The notes beneath the pieces were generated by a model. It was given only the letters and a program-made list of their open reading frames with translations. It made no database searches and was not told the origin of the DNA. Positions 1 through 11,520 of a DNA stretch of 64,000 bases are shown here, piece by piece (position 1 is the stretch's first letter; each line of letters starts with the position of its first letter). Both the position numbers and the translations under genes were made by a program. The stretch comes from Todiramphus chloris collaris (taxonomy: Eukaryota > Chordata > Aves > Coraciiformes > Alcedinidae): NCBI GenBank assembly GCA_025345505.1, contig JANVCC010000270.1, forward strand, positions 2,834,269 to 2,898,268. Direction: 5' to 3'.

Positions 1-970
1 ATAAATGGAGAAGGGACCTAAAGTGGCAATGCTCATAGGTCTAGGTGTGGCTCTTCAAAACACATAAAAGGTCCTGTGTGCAAAAGTCAGCTGAGTTACA
101 GAAAATGTTTGTAGGCTCTTTAAGTCTGGAGTTCGGCAGTTTAAGTTTTGACCTAAAGGAGAAATACTTTGCTTTTAGTTCCTAATTTTAATATTTTCCT
201 AATTACCAGAAAGTGGGTAATTTTATTAATAAAAATGCTGGGGAAAGTGGAAAATTGTATGAAATGTCTAGTAAGAGGGTTGTTGAGATGTCTAGTTGGA
301 GGGTTTTCTTTCAGCTAAAGTAATAAAGTGATCTCCTAGAAGAGCTCTCTGATGAGACAAAAGGAAAGGAAAGTAAAATGACCGACCATGTAGTGCCACC
401 ACATAACTCTGGAGCGTGTTTATCAAAAGAAGGGAATTTTTATGGACTTCTTTTATGACTTCAAAACCATTTAATCACAGGAGCAGAAAATCTAATGCAC
501 TGGTAGCTGTCTGGTTTTTATTTTTGTTTGAAAGCAGGAACCAGAAAACCGCTCTGCAAAAACCATGCCCTCAGTGATTAGTACCCCTAAGAAAACTGTG
601 GACAAGTTCTGCCCACAGCTCCCAACTGCTCACGTGTGTGGCAGAGGAGAGGGGAAAAGGAAGCAGACAGGCATCTACTGATTCAGAGCACCAAAGTGCA
701 GCACAATTAGAGAAGAACAGGAGTGGTGGCAGAGGAAAGCGAACCGCGCTGGGTGCGTTGTGATGGGGCAATATCAGGTTATCATGCTGTAGTTAAGCCA
801 GGAGCAGCTGCTGCCAGCAAAACCAACCCCAGCTTGCTCCTTGGCTGAAAACTTCAATATCAACACCCTTTCATTATGCATAAAGAGATGTACAAAGCGA
901 GCAGCTTTAAAGTACTGTTAGGAATCGCACCAAATGTTAGTGAGATTGAATTATTCATCCTCGCCGTTCT
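1..970. other. Unique noncoding DNA, no gene seen
   Basis: Stops are frequent in all frames and I recognise no protein, transposon or RNA. The only open frame above 60 codons (minus strand, 571-771) has a low-complexity serine/proline/leucine composition and no family resemblance. Composition is AT-leaning and mixed, as in ordinary avian intergenic or intronic sequence. Confidence 0.6.
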
Positions 971-975
971 CAGGG

Positions 976-1060
976 GTTTCTTGATTAAGGCAAACTAAGG
1001 AGAATTTGATGTGAGTATCTCATTTCACATGGCATTCTCAGTTTGCCTAATCCAAGAAAC
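976..1060. other. 85-base imperfect inverted repeat able to form one long hairpin
   Basis: The outer arm at 976-996 pairs with 1040-1060: eight straight pairs, a one-base bulge, four pairs, another bulge, then eight pairs. Pairing resumes at about 1000-1005 with 1034-1039 and at 1009-1014 with 1025-1030, leaving a loop of about ten bases. That gives roughly 32 pairs in a hairpin of pre-miRNA size, with small bulges rather than a long perfect stem. It could be a microRNA precursor, a worn MITE copy (CAGGG stands just outside or at both ends, at 971-975 and 1060-1064), or chance. I do not recognise a known mature microRNA seed. Strand is undecided because both strands fold. Confidence 0.5.
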
Positions 1061-2507
1061 AGGGATATATTTAACATGTCAGCTCTGCAGAAAATGCATG
1101 TATCTGCTAGTTCCTTAGCAACCTTCTGGGATATGCCTGCATCTACTCCCAGAAACCCTGCCTCTTGGAAATCGTCTCCAGTGGCTTTCCAGGGATCGAA
1201 CTAAGAATAATGCCATTCATGTGCAGTTAGAGTAAATATTTTTATTTACTTACTGATTGTTGCTGTGTTTGGGGTTTCTTTGAAACTAGGAGAATTTGTC
1301 GCTAGGAAAATTCGATGTAAACACATTTCAATCAGAGCCCTCTGTGTGGATGAAGAGGGCTGGAAGCTTGTAAGTTTTTTAGATATAAGAATATATTTTC
1401 TTGCTCATAGACTACTGAGCCTGTGACTGTCTCTAGTCCTACTGTAGAACAAATAATAGCAGCAGTACAACCAACAGCTCATTCCTTTGTGTGGATTTAC
1501 CAATGTTCTGAACTATAATGGGATCAATATACAGTTCTTTTCCCAAAGACAAATTCAGGTCAGCACCAACATCAAAGTGCCAGATAAAGAGAACAGTGAC
1601 TGAGACAATCACCAGCAGAGCACGAGCTCACAGTAGCACTCAGGAAAGCGTAGAAGTTTGCCAGCAGTGTGGTTGGCAATCCTACCGCTGTGGAGTAGAC
1701 TGTTTGACTCACAGTTTCTCCTGACTGCATCTTCACATTTTCTGCAGTGTTGTCTTCAGACCAGAAAGGGATCTCATTACAGAATTACTGTTTCTAGGCA
1801 GTCACCGGAGCTCATTGCATTCAAGGATCATGTGGTTTCAGGACAGATACCCTCAGAAGTGGGTTTCAGTGAGCACATCCCATGCGCTCTCTCAGAAGTC
1901 GACCGCAGCCTTGTGCTGCTGCATCAGGGGAATTGATATGTGGGATTGATTGACCAGCTTTGCCCTGAATTGGGATAACCATTTGCTTCTTAAACTTCCA
2001 TCCAGTGCTTTGGCAAGCAGCGAGCCTGCGCTAGTGCCAAATCTGTAATTACTTCACTAACAGCGATGGCATGTACGACTGTTCTGCATGATCCTATTTT
2101 GTTGCTTCTGTTGTTGGCTATGAACAACTCAGTACTTCAGATAATAGGAACCTCATCTCTGCATCTGTCTCTCAGTGGGGTGAGCTTTAACCTGGGCTTT
2201 GAGCAGGTTTTAAAGAAAAAGGGGAAAAATGCATCAAAGCAACAGAAAAGGAAAAATCTGTGAAGAGATACTGACTTGGTAGATACTGCAGAAAAAAAGA
2301 ACAGCACGTGTTAAGGATAATAAAGAGATAATAACAGCTGTCTCAAACATAATAAAGGCCATATTGCTGCAGTGGGCTCTGCACATGCAAGGGACCATTG
2401 CAAGGTGGAGGCCAAGTTTGCTGCAAAGAGCTGCCACTGTGTCTCAGCACATATGGATTGTGCCATATGGCACAGTCATCACCAGCCCATAAGGGTCTGG
2501 CTTCTGC
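1061..2507. other. Unique noncoding DNA, no gene seen
   Basis: Short open frames at 1518-1724, 1658-1936 and 2066-2263 overlap one another and have no recognisable domain. No CR1 tail or long repeat is visible. The sequence is mixed and AT-leaning. Confidence 0.6.
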
Positions 2508-2637
2508 CATTCTATTCTATTCTATTCTATTCTATTCTATTCTATTCTATTCTATTCTATTCTATTCNNNNNNNNNNTCTATTCTATTCTATTCTATTCT
2601 ATTCTATTCTATTCTATTCTATTCCATCCCATCCCAT
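2508..2637. repeat. (TTCTA)n pentanucleotide microsatellite with an assembly gap
   Basis: TTCTA/TCTAT units run with almost no interruption from about 2508 to 2624, broken only by ten Ns at 2568-2577. They then decay into CCATCCCATCCCATTCATCC-like units up to about 2637. The Ns sit exactly inside the array, so the true length is unknown and the ten-base gap is almost certainly a placeholder. Open frames reading SILFYSILFYS here are the translated repeat, not a gene. Confidence 0.97.
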
Positions 2638-3026
2638 TCATCCTATCATTATGCATAAAGACATATCCTAACCTCCCCTTTACCATAGAAACATTTACTA
2701 AATAGCTAAAAGAGCTACCACTTAAAACCAGATTATTCTACTTTGCTGTCTCATAGAGTGAGAATAATTTATGCAGTGTGTAAGTTTATTTTAAGGAGCT
2801 TTCATTTCCTTCTTTTGTGTCCCTATTTTATAAATGTGCATGGAATCAATGAATGGTCTCCAGACAGTGGATCCTCAAATGAGGACTCCTACCTTTTCTG
2901 TATGTTTGTTTACAATGTTATTGCAATTAGCAGGAGTCCTTTGCAGCCCAATTCAGCTCCCTGCTCTATTCTACTTTCTTGACAAGCTTGCTTCACTGTT
3001 TATGCCTGTGTCTGTACATCTACAAA

Positions 3027-3201
3027 CAGGCTGCCCAGGGCAGGGGTGGAGTCCCCGTGATCCCTGGAGGGGTTTCCAAGCCGTGGAGCTGTGATGTTGA
3101 GGGACATGGGTCAGTGGTGCCCTGGCAGTGCTGCGGGAATGCTTGGACTTGATTATCTGAAAGGTCTCTTCCAATCAAAGTGATTCTGTGCTGTGATTTT
3201 A
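3027..3201 (+). mobile_element. CR1 LINE fragment, 3' end
   Basis: Begins inside the CR1 3' region with GGCTGCCCAGGGCAGGGGTG, continues through GAGGGACATGGGTCAGTGGT and GCCCTGGCAGTGCTG, and ends in AAGGTCTCTTCCAATCAAAG followed by two worn ATTCTGTG tail units. This is the usual 5'-truncated avian CR1 copy, a non-LTR retrotransposon that inserts by target-primed reverse transcription. The same subfamily recurs at 41425-41665. It carries no reverse-transcriptase coding sequence. Confidence 0.93.
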
Positions 3202-5907
3202 TGCAGACACACATGTGTGTACATAATGGATCAAGTTAGCAAAAATACTCATTCTCACGTAGAAGAAGGGTCGGTGAGCTGTTGGTGCCATGTTTAAGTT
3301 ATTTAAAACTCACTCTGTGTTTATCTTGAATGTTTTCTCACCTGCTTTACCCAGTAGAATACTCATCATTTTTAAATGACCAAGTAGGGAATAGAATTCT
3401 TTTTTTCTAAATTTTTTTTTTTCCCTTCCATGCAGCAGCAGCTGCCTGCTGTGTGGTTGGGCTTTGTGGCTAGCAGGCTTTTTGCGTGGGAGCCAGGGAT
3501 TTCGTGGGGAGGGAGCAGGACGATTTGCATCTGAATGGTGAATGGCAAGGCTGGGCGTGGGTACCCTCAGCCACAGCAGGTGAGGCAGAACAACAGCTTC
3601 CAGCTCACCTGGAGGAATTAATTCAATAAAAAGTTAATTACAATGACAGGGAAAAACAAACTTTCATATAACAGATGGCAAATTTTTAGTGTGATGGAAA
3701 CTAAAAGGATATTTCTTTTTAAATACCATTATGGTGTGCCCTAAATGGGATGCAAAATTCTCTCCTCTTGGTGTGTACTCCAGCAATTGCGTAAGTTGTT
3801 TCTGTGCTTTCTGATACATATTTCCTGCAGTTTCAGATATTTCTGAGCTTTTAATCAGAAACCTTTTCACCAGAACATAGTTTTCCTGGCAGATTGTGTT
3901 CGTGGCTTGGTGTCTGGAGGACTTACAAGTCCTCTATGTCCATCAGTCACTGCCCTTCTAGAAACTTTTGAACCTGGGAGTCAGGATTCAGCCAAATTGC
4001 AGAGAGGAGCAGATGCCTTATAAAAACTGAGGGTGGGTAGTAAAGAAAAACCCAGAAAAAGCTCTGGCAAGTTCAGCCCTTTCCCAAAACATATGACTGG
4101 CCCAGCATCTGAGGAGCAGAGACTGGCCAGTAAGCTGGGCAGTTGGCACAGAGGACAGTCCAGATGCCTCAGCTGCTTAGCTGAGAAAGTTGAGTTACAA
4201 TACAGAAAAAGAGGAAAAAAATTATGCTGAAGATGGGCACGGAACTCTGTCCCTTAACAGAGTTAGGAACACGTGTCGGTGGTTGGGCTCAGAGAAGGTA
4301 CTGGGTGGAGCTGGGCTTTCAGTGGCCAGGAGATAGCCTTGAGAAACTGGTTTGCATTCATTTCAGTGCTGGGGGAATAAACTCTTTCTTCATAAAGAGA
4401 AATTTTGGGTACAGAATAGAATTCAGTGGCGCAGGCTAAAACTCTTTTCTAAAGCTTGCCTAGTCATTCCTAGTGCATGTTTTGCATTCCTCTCCTTTCA
4501 GGGGCTGGAGCAGGAGGTTAGGGTCTCTTCAAAAAGCCTGATGGTACCAGACTAAACAAAAGTACTTTGTTGAGCCGGTAGAGGAAGAAAACAATTGCTA
4601 CTCTTAGTGACAGGTCTGATCCTACATCAGTTTAATGCTTTCCATTGAGCCAATGCATACAGAATATTTGATCAAGGGTGAAGGTTTCCAGCTGGAAGAA
4701 CTTCATTCAAAATAGCTGCCAAATTATTGCATCACTTTCAGGACTGGACCCTCAATAGTAGGCTTAGGAAATCATGGTCCTGTTGTCAGGAGGCAGACTG
4801 GGCTTCCTCTATTACAAAAGGAAGAGAAGGAAGGGAGGGAATGATTTATTCACAAGATAGCGCCTGTCCCACCCACTCCTGCCCATCTGCAGGTCATTAA
4901 ATGCTGCCAGGGGAGTTTATGGCAGACAGTGAAGACAGAGATCCCCCACCCAGCTGGGTGGCAGTGCTGGCAGCAGATGGCACAGCCCAGGTGGATTTAG
5001 CACCCTTTAGGGCATCCTTAGGGGATCCGGGCACCCTGCACCAGCTAGCAGGGGAGATGCTCTGCAAATGGAGAGGCCCAGTGTAACAACAGCGTGTGTT
5101 GGGGCTTTGCTGCAAACCACACACTAAATGGTGTTCAGGTGGATGTTTTACTGCTCCATACAGTGAGAAAACCAGTGAAACTGTGTCTGCTCTCTCCCAT
5201 GTGGATCTTCTGTCCTCCACAGAAGATGGCCATCAAGAAAACCTCACACAGCGAGGTTTTGCCTGCTCCATAGCAATCCTTCCGTTTGCTACTATCCTGC
5301 ACTACATTAATGAGCACTGTTTGGAGGTTTTTTTTTGCTGGAGCAAATAAATCTGTCAGTATTTTGAGTTTGGTTTATATTCCCTGGTTAACATTCCACA
5401 AGCCGCTGTGTTTGATATTATATTTGGAAGCTCACTTCATAATTATAGGTGGGGCTGTAGAGCTCCTCATTATTTAGCTACTCACTGCCTGGGATGGGCC
5501 GATTCTTGGCCTGAATCAAGGTTGTGTAATGAAGGAGACAGTCATCCGAGGGACCCTTGTTTGATAGACCTGAAAGCTGTAGGTGCACAGGGCAGGGGAT
5601 TGCACGTAGAGGAGATTATTTTCACAGTAAAGGCACTTAAACATTGCCCGCATCAGCAGGACTCCTCCTCTGCCTTTACCATCAGATTCTCAGGCACGTT
5701 GTTTTCAGGGATGATTTCTGACTGTGGTATCCTGCTTCTTTTGTCTACCCAAGATGAGAGGTTAGAAGAAGGTCAGAAGAAATACGTCACGCTTAGAGAT
5801 GTAAATGGTAGTGCTCTGCACTTGCAAAGGTCTGTAAAAACCTGTGGCATCCCAGACTGGGCACCCAGAATGAGGTTGCACTTTGGATCTCAATCTGTCG
5901 GGGTCCT
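3202..5907. other. Unique noncoding DNA, no gene seen
   Basis: This stretch holds a poly-T run at about 3412-3423 and a poly-T run near 5328. Two open frames cover the same region around 4897-5220 on opposite strands, and a 171-codon plus-strand frame lies at 5408-5923. None has a recognisable domain or convincing coding character. The segment around 5400-5480 is AT-rich and complex and might be conserved noncoding sequence. Confidence 0.55.
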
Positions 5908-6004
5908 GCTTCCTCCTTTGTGAAGCAGAGATAATCAATTGCTATCTCACAAGGACTTTGGGGGGAGGGGGGAAATATTGATACCCTTAAAGCGCTGGGG
6001 TGCC
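5908..6004 (+). mobile_element. Possible MIR/CORE-SINE 3' scrap
   Basis: The order CTTCCTCCTTTGTGAAGCAG, GATAAT, CTATCTCACAAGGACTTTG, then a purine run and CTTAAAGCGCTGGGGTGCC resembles the MIR/CORE-SINE downstream part (TTTCCTCATCTGTAAAATGG, GATAAT, ACCTACCTCACAGGG, TGTAAAGCGCT). These are ancient amniote SINEs that survive only as worn pieces in birds. No tRNA-like head with A and B boxes is visible, and the match is short, so chance or another old repeat remains possible. Confidence 0.33.
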
Positions 6005-8375
6005 ATAAGAACGAGGGCACGGGAAAGATTTTAAGTGAACAAAATATTTGGAGATGTGGATAGTGTGTCAGCTGTAGAGCTGGGGACCACACACTGAGTA
6101 ATAAGGAGAGAGAGTTTTGCAAAGTCACTCAGTAAATGAGCACCATCCAGTCTGCGCTGGAAAAGGTGAAAATCACTCGACAATAATAGTCTTTAATTAC
6201 TCCCATGCCATTGTAACATACACAAACTGCATGGCTGAATTGGAGGAAAATCTCAACTTCCTGGTTTTTAAGTGCTTGATTTTGCAACCCCAGCAATACT
6301 GTTCTGGCACAGGGAGAGAGGGAGGGAGATGGGTCTGTCTGTAATAAAATGTAGATTCTTATAATCGTATGTATGGTTTCTAGCTTCTATTTGTTCCCTC
6401 TGCAATACTTGGAAGATTATAAGTGGATGAAACAAGGAGAAAATAGCCTCTTGGTCATTTAAAATACTGTAAAAGGGAATGAAATTATACCCAGATCCTA
6501 CATTTTTAATATGATAAGAACACATTTTAGAAACACCCCCAGGATCCCTTGAACAGCATCATTAGACATTTGATGTGAGCCATTATATTGATTTTATTAT
6601 GAATAATTATTTGGGTTCCAGAATTACCTTGAGGCACTGACCAAAAGCCGGTCTCTATTCAATGGGGCACCGGGCAGGAATATGACAGAGGACAATCCTG
6701 GCTCCAAAGGACCTCTGAACTAAATAATACATGCTCTGGGTTGGTAGAAAGGCACTTTGCTCAAATGGCTGTCACAGAACTGTGCAATGCTGCTCAGGAG
6801 GCAGCAGGGATGCTGAAAGGAAAGTACCAGAGCCAGGCTGGACAAGCCCAGCAGACCAGGCTTGCTGCTTCTCCATCAGCCTGCGGGACGTGGGATAGGT
6901 TGGGAAGAGTGAAGAGAAAGACAGTTGCCACTGGGATGGTGGTACTGGTGTCCTGGAAATCCTCTGCATCCTGACTCTGCCTGCACTGGAGGCAGCAGCA
7001 GGAGCAGCCTGGCTTTCTAGGGACTGGGAAAACAGGATGAATAGGCAGCTACTGAGCTGGCTGCAGCAGCCTGCTGCCTTGGACAGCCTCGTGCTTTGCT
7101 GTTGCAGCAGGGCCAGGAGGCAGCAATGCAAGCAGAGAGCTTTTTTTCTTCTCCTCGAGCTGGGTTCTTGAAGCACTTGCTCTCCAAGAGACTCTGCAGA
7201 GCAGTGTCAGGTGCTGCAGCTGCGCATCAGCACAGGACCAAACTGTTTTGTTTCTGCTGCTTGAAATTGTGTTTAAGAGTATCCCTGCTAAACTTCTGCA
7301 CGCACGTTTAAAGAAGGAGCCCGAGATGCAGCGCGTTTTTAAGCATGTGAAATATATTAGTGATGGTACTTACAGAAAGAAAAGAGAAAATTATTTTGGC
7401 TTCCATTAGTTCCACCTTTGCAGCATGGAGATAAGCACCGTAGCTTTGACAGTGTGACTAGATTAGGTTTGCCTGGAAAGGCAGCAGTGGGTGCTGCTGA
7501 GAGATGCTGGGGTGGCAGGAGCTCTGCCCAGCGGGTCATCTCCCACCGCTCTCAGTCGTCTGCGCCAAGGTAGGAGAGAGCACCATGAGCATTGCCCTGC
7601 CTGGAACACTCAGGGAGTGTTGTTGCCATCAACAGAAGTCATGAGGGGAGAGGGGAATGTTAAAAGAGGGGTTTGATGTTGCCCTGTCCCTCCGTTCCTC
7701 AGACTACCCGGGTGTGCTCGTTTGTCCTTCTCCCCACCGTGTGCTGTCCGCGTTAGGATGGAAACAGCTAAAGGCACAAACGTGTCTAAAGGTAGCTGAG
7801 AGAAATGTTAAGGGAACAAAGCTTTCTTAGAGTGTGATAAGTAGTGGTGATGAGAGTCTTCTGCTTGGGAGCTCACCACCTCCTATAATGAAATGCAACC
7901 CACCTGGCAATCGGGTGTGGGGCTGGCAGGCTTCTTTCCTTGGCTGAATAGAAGCAAGCTGTTGATTTTAGGTTTTCTTACTGGATTAAAACAAGTCGGT
8001 AGCAGAGATAGAAAAATGAAGCACTGTGCTAGTGAAAGGGATGATGCTCGTGTGGGTGATGGGCTCTCGTGTGCCAGGGGCCAGGCTGGTTGCCTGCCCG
8101 TGGAGGACCCAGCCAAGCAGAGGACCTTCCCAGCTGCTATGGAGAGTGTGCACAGCCCAGTGTCCCAGTAGAATGTGCTGTGCTCAGCTGGGTCCTGCTG
8201 TTCAGGAGAAGGCTGGAGTGACAGCACAGCAATTTGGGGGTTGTGGGTAGGAGGCCTGGGGGCCTTTGGCTGCTTCGCTGGGGGCCTCGGGCACATTGCT
8301 TTAGTTGTCAAAGTCCAAGCTGTCCATAGAGGCTCTAAACTCCATGGGTGCTTTACTTTATCCTAACTGTCTCCA
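6005..8375. other. Unique noncoding DNA with one conserved-looking block
   Basis: About 6555-6640 is a complex AT-rich stretch with ATTATATTGATTTTATTATG and AATAATTATTTG, the style of a homeodomain-bound conserved noncoding element. From about 6740 to 8300 the DNA is more GC-rich, so several open frames are long by composition (134 codons at 6772-7176 minus, 142 codons at 7883-8311 minus). None resembles a known protein and they overlap frames on the opposite strand. Confidence 0.5.
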
Positions 8376-8531
8376 GATGCTGAGGGACCTGGGGTTCTTT
8401 AGTCTGGAGAAAAGAAGGCTCAGGAGAGACCTTCTTGCTCTCTACAACTACCTGAAATGAGGCTGTAGTGAGGTAGGGGTCAGTCCCTTTTCTGAAGGAA
8501 CAAGCGACAGGACAAGAGTTAGGGTTGTGAG
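8376..8531 (+). mobile_element. CR1 LINE fragment, internal 3' region, no tail
   Basis: Matches the CR1 segment that reads CTGAGGGACCTGGGGTTCTT, TAGTCTGGAGAAAAGAAGGC, CTCTCTACAACTACCTGAAA and GAGGTAGGGGTCAGTC, then AACAAGCGACAGGACAAGAG. The match fades after that and the terminal GGTCTCTTCCAA tail is absent, so the copy is broken at both ends or its 3' part has been lost. It is more diverged than the copy at 62630-63175. Confidence 0.9.
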
Positions 8532-8871
8532 GCATGTGGGTCCTGTGGAAAGAGGAAGCAGAGACTCCACAGACAAAGCCACATGTTTCTGGCCTTGTCT
8601 CACAAAATACTACTTTGACTTAACAGCAGAGTTCTCCAAGCAGATACTTTCCCCCTGGGGAAATGTAAAGCTATAAAAATATCTGTTCAAAAATATAAGG
8701 TCCAGATTGAGGCAAATCGCTTGCCAGTGACAGACAGGAGCAGTTTTACATGCCTGAGTAGAGCACGTTGGGATCCAGACCTTACTTTGGAAGATTTCTT
8801 GTATGGGAGAGTGTTTCTAAAATCCACCGAGTCCAATTTGTCACTCTTTCAATGAGAAGAAGCTGGATTCC

Positions 8872-9170
8872 AGCACATTTTATCAATAAAGATCATATGT
8901 AGTCAGCAGTATGACTTTTTTTTTATTGCTTTACATCATCTCTGGGGAAAGTATTTACCTCAAGAACTATTTTGCCAGATGATGAGTAGTACTTGTACTA
9001 ATTTTGGTTGTGTCCAAGCCATAACTTTGCCTCATTTGCATCTACCGACTAAATGGTTTAATTAATTTTGCATTGTGCTTACTGACTAGTTTTAATTAGC
9101 AGTTAAATCAGTTCAGTTAACGAAAAAAAGTAGGTGTTAACATGAATGCAAATCATGATGGGTTCTCAAG
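8872..9170. promoter_or_regulatory. Candidate conserved noncoding element (AT-rich, homeodomain-type motifs)
   Basis: A complex, non-repetitive AT-rich block with several TAATTA/TTAATT cores: TTTAATTAATTTTGCATTG at about 9057-9075 and TTTTAATTAGCAGTTAAATC at about 9091-9110. It also has CTCATTTGCATC near 9032 (POU octamer-like). Blocks like this in avian gene deserts are often developmental enhancers. This is judged by composition only; no alignment was available. Confidence 0.3.
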
Positions 9171-10679
9171 GCTTGATTCGAAAAACAGTTCCACACCATT
9201 GGTGCTGAATTTCTTCAGGCTTGCTTCAGGAATTGTGTGCTTCTCCCCCAGCAACAAAGGGTAGTGCTTTATGATTCATTAACAGGCTTTCTTTTTCTCT
9301 TTCCTTCCTCCTCCATGTGGAGAAAGAGTGGAGGCAGAGCAAGTGGAGCTTCAACGCTTCATTCTTAGGGCACGCACTCAATACTTGCAGAAGGGCCAAG
9401 GTTACTCTCTGGATCAGTGTATGCCAGGGTGTCTCCCTCCAGTGTCCAATTCCAGCCATTATTACATCTTGGACTAATTTTAGCCACTTATTTTTCCATT
9501 GGCTGAGTCTATCTGGCCAGGCTGGAAGCCATGAAAAATGGATTTTAATAGAGGCATTCCCCTGTCAGCCAGACTCTGGTAATACAGGCACAGTACTATG
9601 AACTTGATATACGTTCTTATTTCCATTGTTGTCAGTCTTGAGTACGTTGAATGGAATTACCTTGGAGAAGCCCTCCTGGTGATGCTGGGACGGCTGCCAA
9701 TGGCTACTTTACTGACTTGTGAGGTGCAGAACAAATCAAGAGCAGTATGACCTTACGTCCACACATAAGTCATGCACAAACTGAAAGAAAATCTCACGAT
9801 CATTGGTATAAATTCTGTCATCTGCCTGGGCTTATGCAGCCACGTTTGCCTGGTCTCCTTCGTGTCATTATGTTGAGCTCTTCCCCACAGGGAGTAGTAA
9901 AGTCTTGATGCTGCATCCAGTCTTAAAGGCAAGTTACAATAGAGAAGGATAAATTTGTCCTGAGACTACAGTTACCTTACTCAGCTTTCCCAATAACCTT
10001 ACCCAAAAGGGAAGATCAGAGACAAGAAGATAATTGGTGAGATCATCAAGAAATGACTTCATAAGCCCAGGCCTTTCATTTGAAGGAAGCTGGCAGCCTG
10101 CCCTCCTAGAAGAAGGTGTTATTCCACTAGTAACTACAGATCAAAGTCGACAGGCATAATTATTTGAGGAGTTAAGTAGGTAATCAGTTTGGAAAACAAG
10201 GAAGAAAAAAAAACCCAAAAAACCCAAACCCCGCAGTCTTTGGAGCCTGAAGAAAAATTAGCTGGAATGCGTGCTGGCTGTAGTTTTGTTCTAAAATTAA
10301 ATTTCATTTTATAAATGTAATTTCATAAGCTATTTATCAGATGTCTCATTAAGGGACCCTGTGCCAAGCTAGTGTGACACAACTCTCTTCCCAAGCCTCA
10401 GAAGGGGAATAACTCTTAGATGTCGTTCCCTGCGCTCTACCTATCCCATGGAAACTCAGCCCAGTCCCATCCTCCTTCATGGGCACTCTGCCTGCAAATC
10501 TCAAAACAACAAGATTCAACTTTTTTGTTGTTAATGATTCCAAGCTCCAGCCCTGCCCAGCTGAGACTGCTCTCCCAGCCCGCTTCACACCAGTCTTGAA
10601 TCATCTTTCAGCCAAAAATTAAAAGCCAGTATTGGGGGGGCTCATTGCTTTCAGTGAAGAAATGTCACCCATGGACTCT
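9171..10679. other. Unique noncoding DNA, no gene seen
   Basis: An A/C-biased low-complexity tract lies at about 10203-10232 (AAACCCAAAAAACCCAAACC). The remainder is mixed unique sequence, with an AT-rich piece at about 10280-10350. No CR1 tail, RNA gene or credible exon is seen. Confidence 0.55.
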
Positions 10680-11520
10680 GTTTCATACTGATTTTATATC
10701 TGTTTATTTAATTGGTGATTCAGGTGTCATGTGGCTGTATTATCTCTCCAGAATGTAAATCGCTGCTTTTTAAATTCACGATTTCACACGGAGATTTGTA
10801 AAGAGCCTTGAACTGCGTAATTGCATCTCAGAGCAGAAATGTATCACCTGGTACATAGATTTTATTTATTGTTTTTGATGTTACAATGCAAGCTTGTTGT
10901 CTAGAGTGCATCACATGAGGGCACTGCATAGCATCATTTACAGCCATGCAGGAAGTTGAAAAGAAAGGCTCAATCAACTTCCAAGGCTAGCAGAGCATTA
11001 ATAGGCCAGCCTTTCATTAAGTGAATTCCTAAATGTTGACCAAATTCTTTCAGATGTAGGCAGCTAATGGTTCAGGATGCATGTGATGCACTTGTCATTA
11101 CACAGACATTGATAAAAATCCTTGAAGCTGCTTTTTTTTTTTCCCCAGAAAGTTCACATGAGTAGAAGGGAGGAAGGAAAGGGAAAAAAAAAAAAACCCA
11201 AACCAACAACAACTCTTCAGTGGTTTCTTTCATGTCACAAGAAGGAGGGTCATGTGTTTTAGTTTAACTGATACATTCCAATAAAACAGTTTTCAAAGGG
11301 ACAGGACAAATAATGGGCATTTTACATATGGTGGCTGGTGCACATCAGATGGAGCTGATTTTCTTATACACAACATACTTGTTATTTTGCAAGCTGGTTA
11401 TAATTCATTTAAAGTCTCTTTTTATTTAATTTTACCTAATAAACTAATGTAATGGCCCAGTGAAGCCTTAATGGCTGGTAGCATTTTGATGGATAATTTT
11501 AGTTGCCATTTTCATGAGGA
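10680..11520. promoter_or_regulatory. Two candidate conserved noncoding elements
   Basis: About 10680-10970 and about 11290-11520 are AT-rich, complex and free of recognisable repeats. The first holds TTTATTTAATTGGTGATTC, GCGTAATTGCATCTCAG and TACAATGCAAGC. The second holds ACAAATAATGGGCATTTTAC, TTATAATTCATTTAAAG and GGATAATTTTAGTTGCC. These look like clustered homeodomain/POU sites. Between them lie a poly-T run near 11131 and a poly-A/CCAAACC tract at about 11184-11212. The call rests on sequence style alone. Confidence 0.28.

Noticed and set aside
2372-2671. Open frames reading SILFYSILFYS
   Set aside because: They are a translation of the TTCTA microsatellite and cross an assembly gap.
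5408-5923. 171-codon plus-strand open frame
   Set aside because: Composition resembles random translation, with no family motif; the overlapping minus frame at 5793-6128 is equally open.
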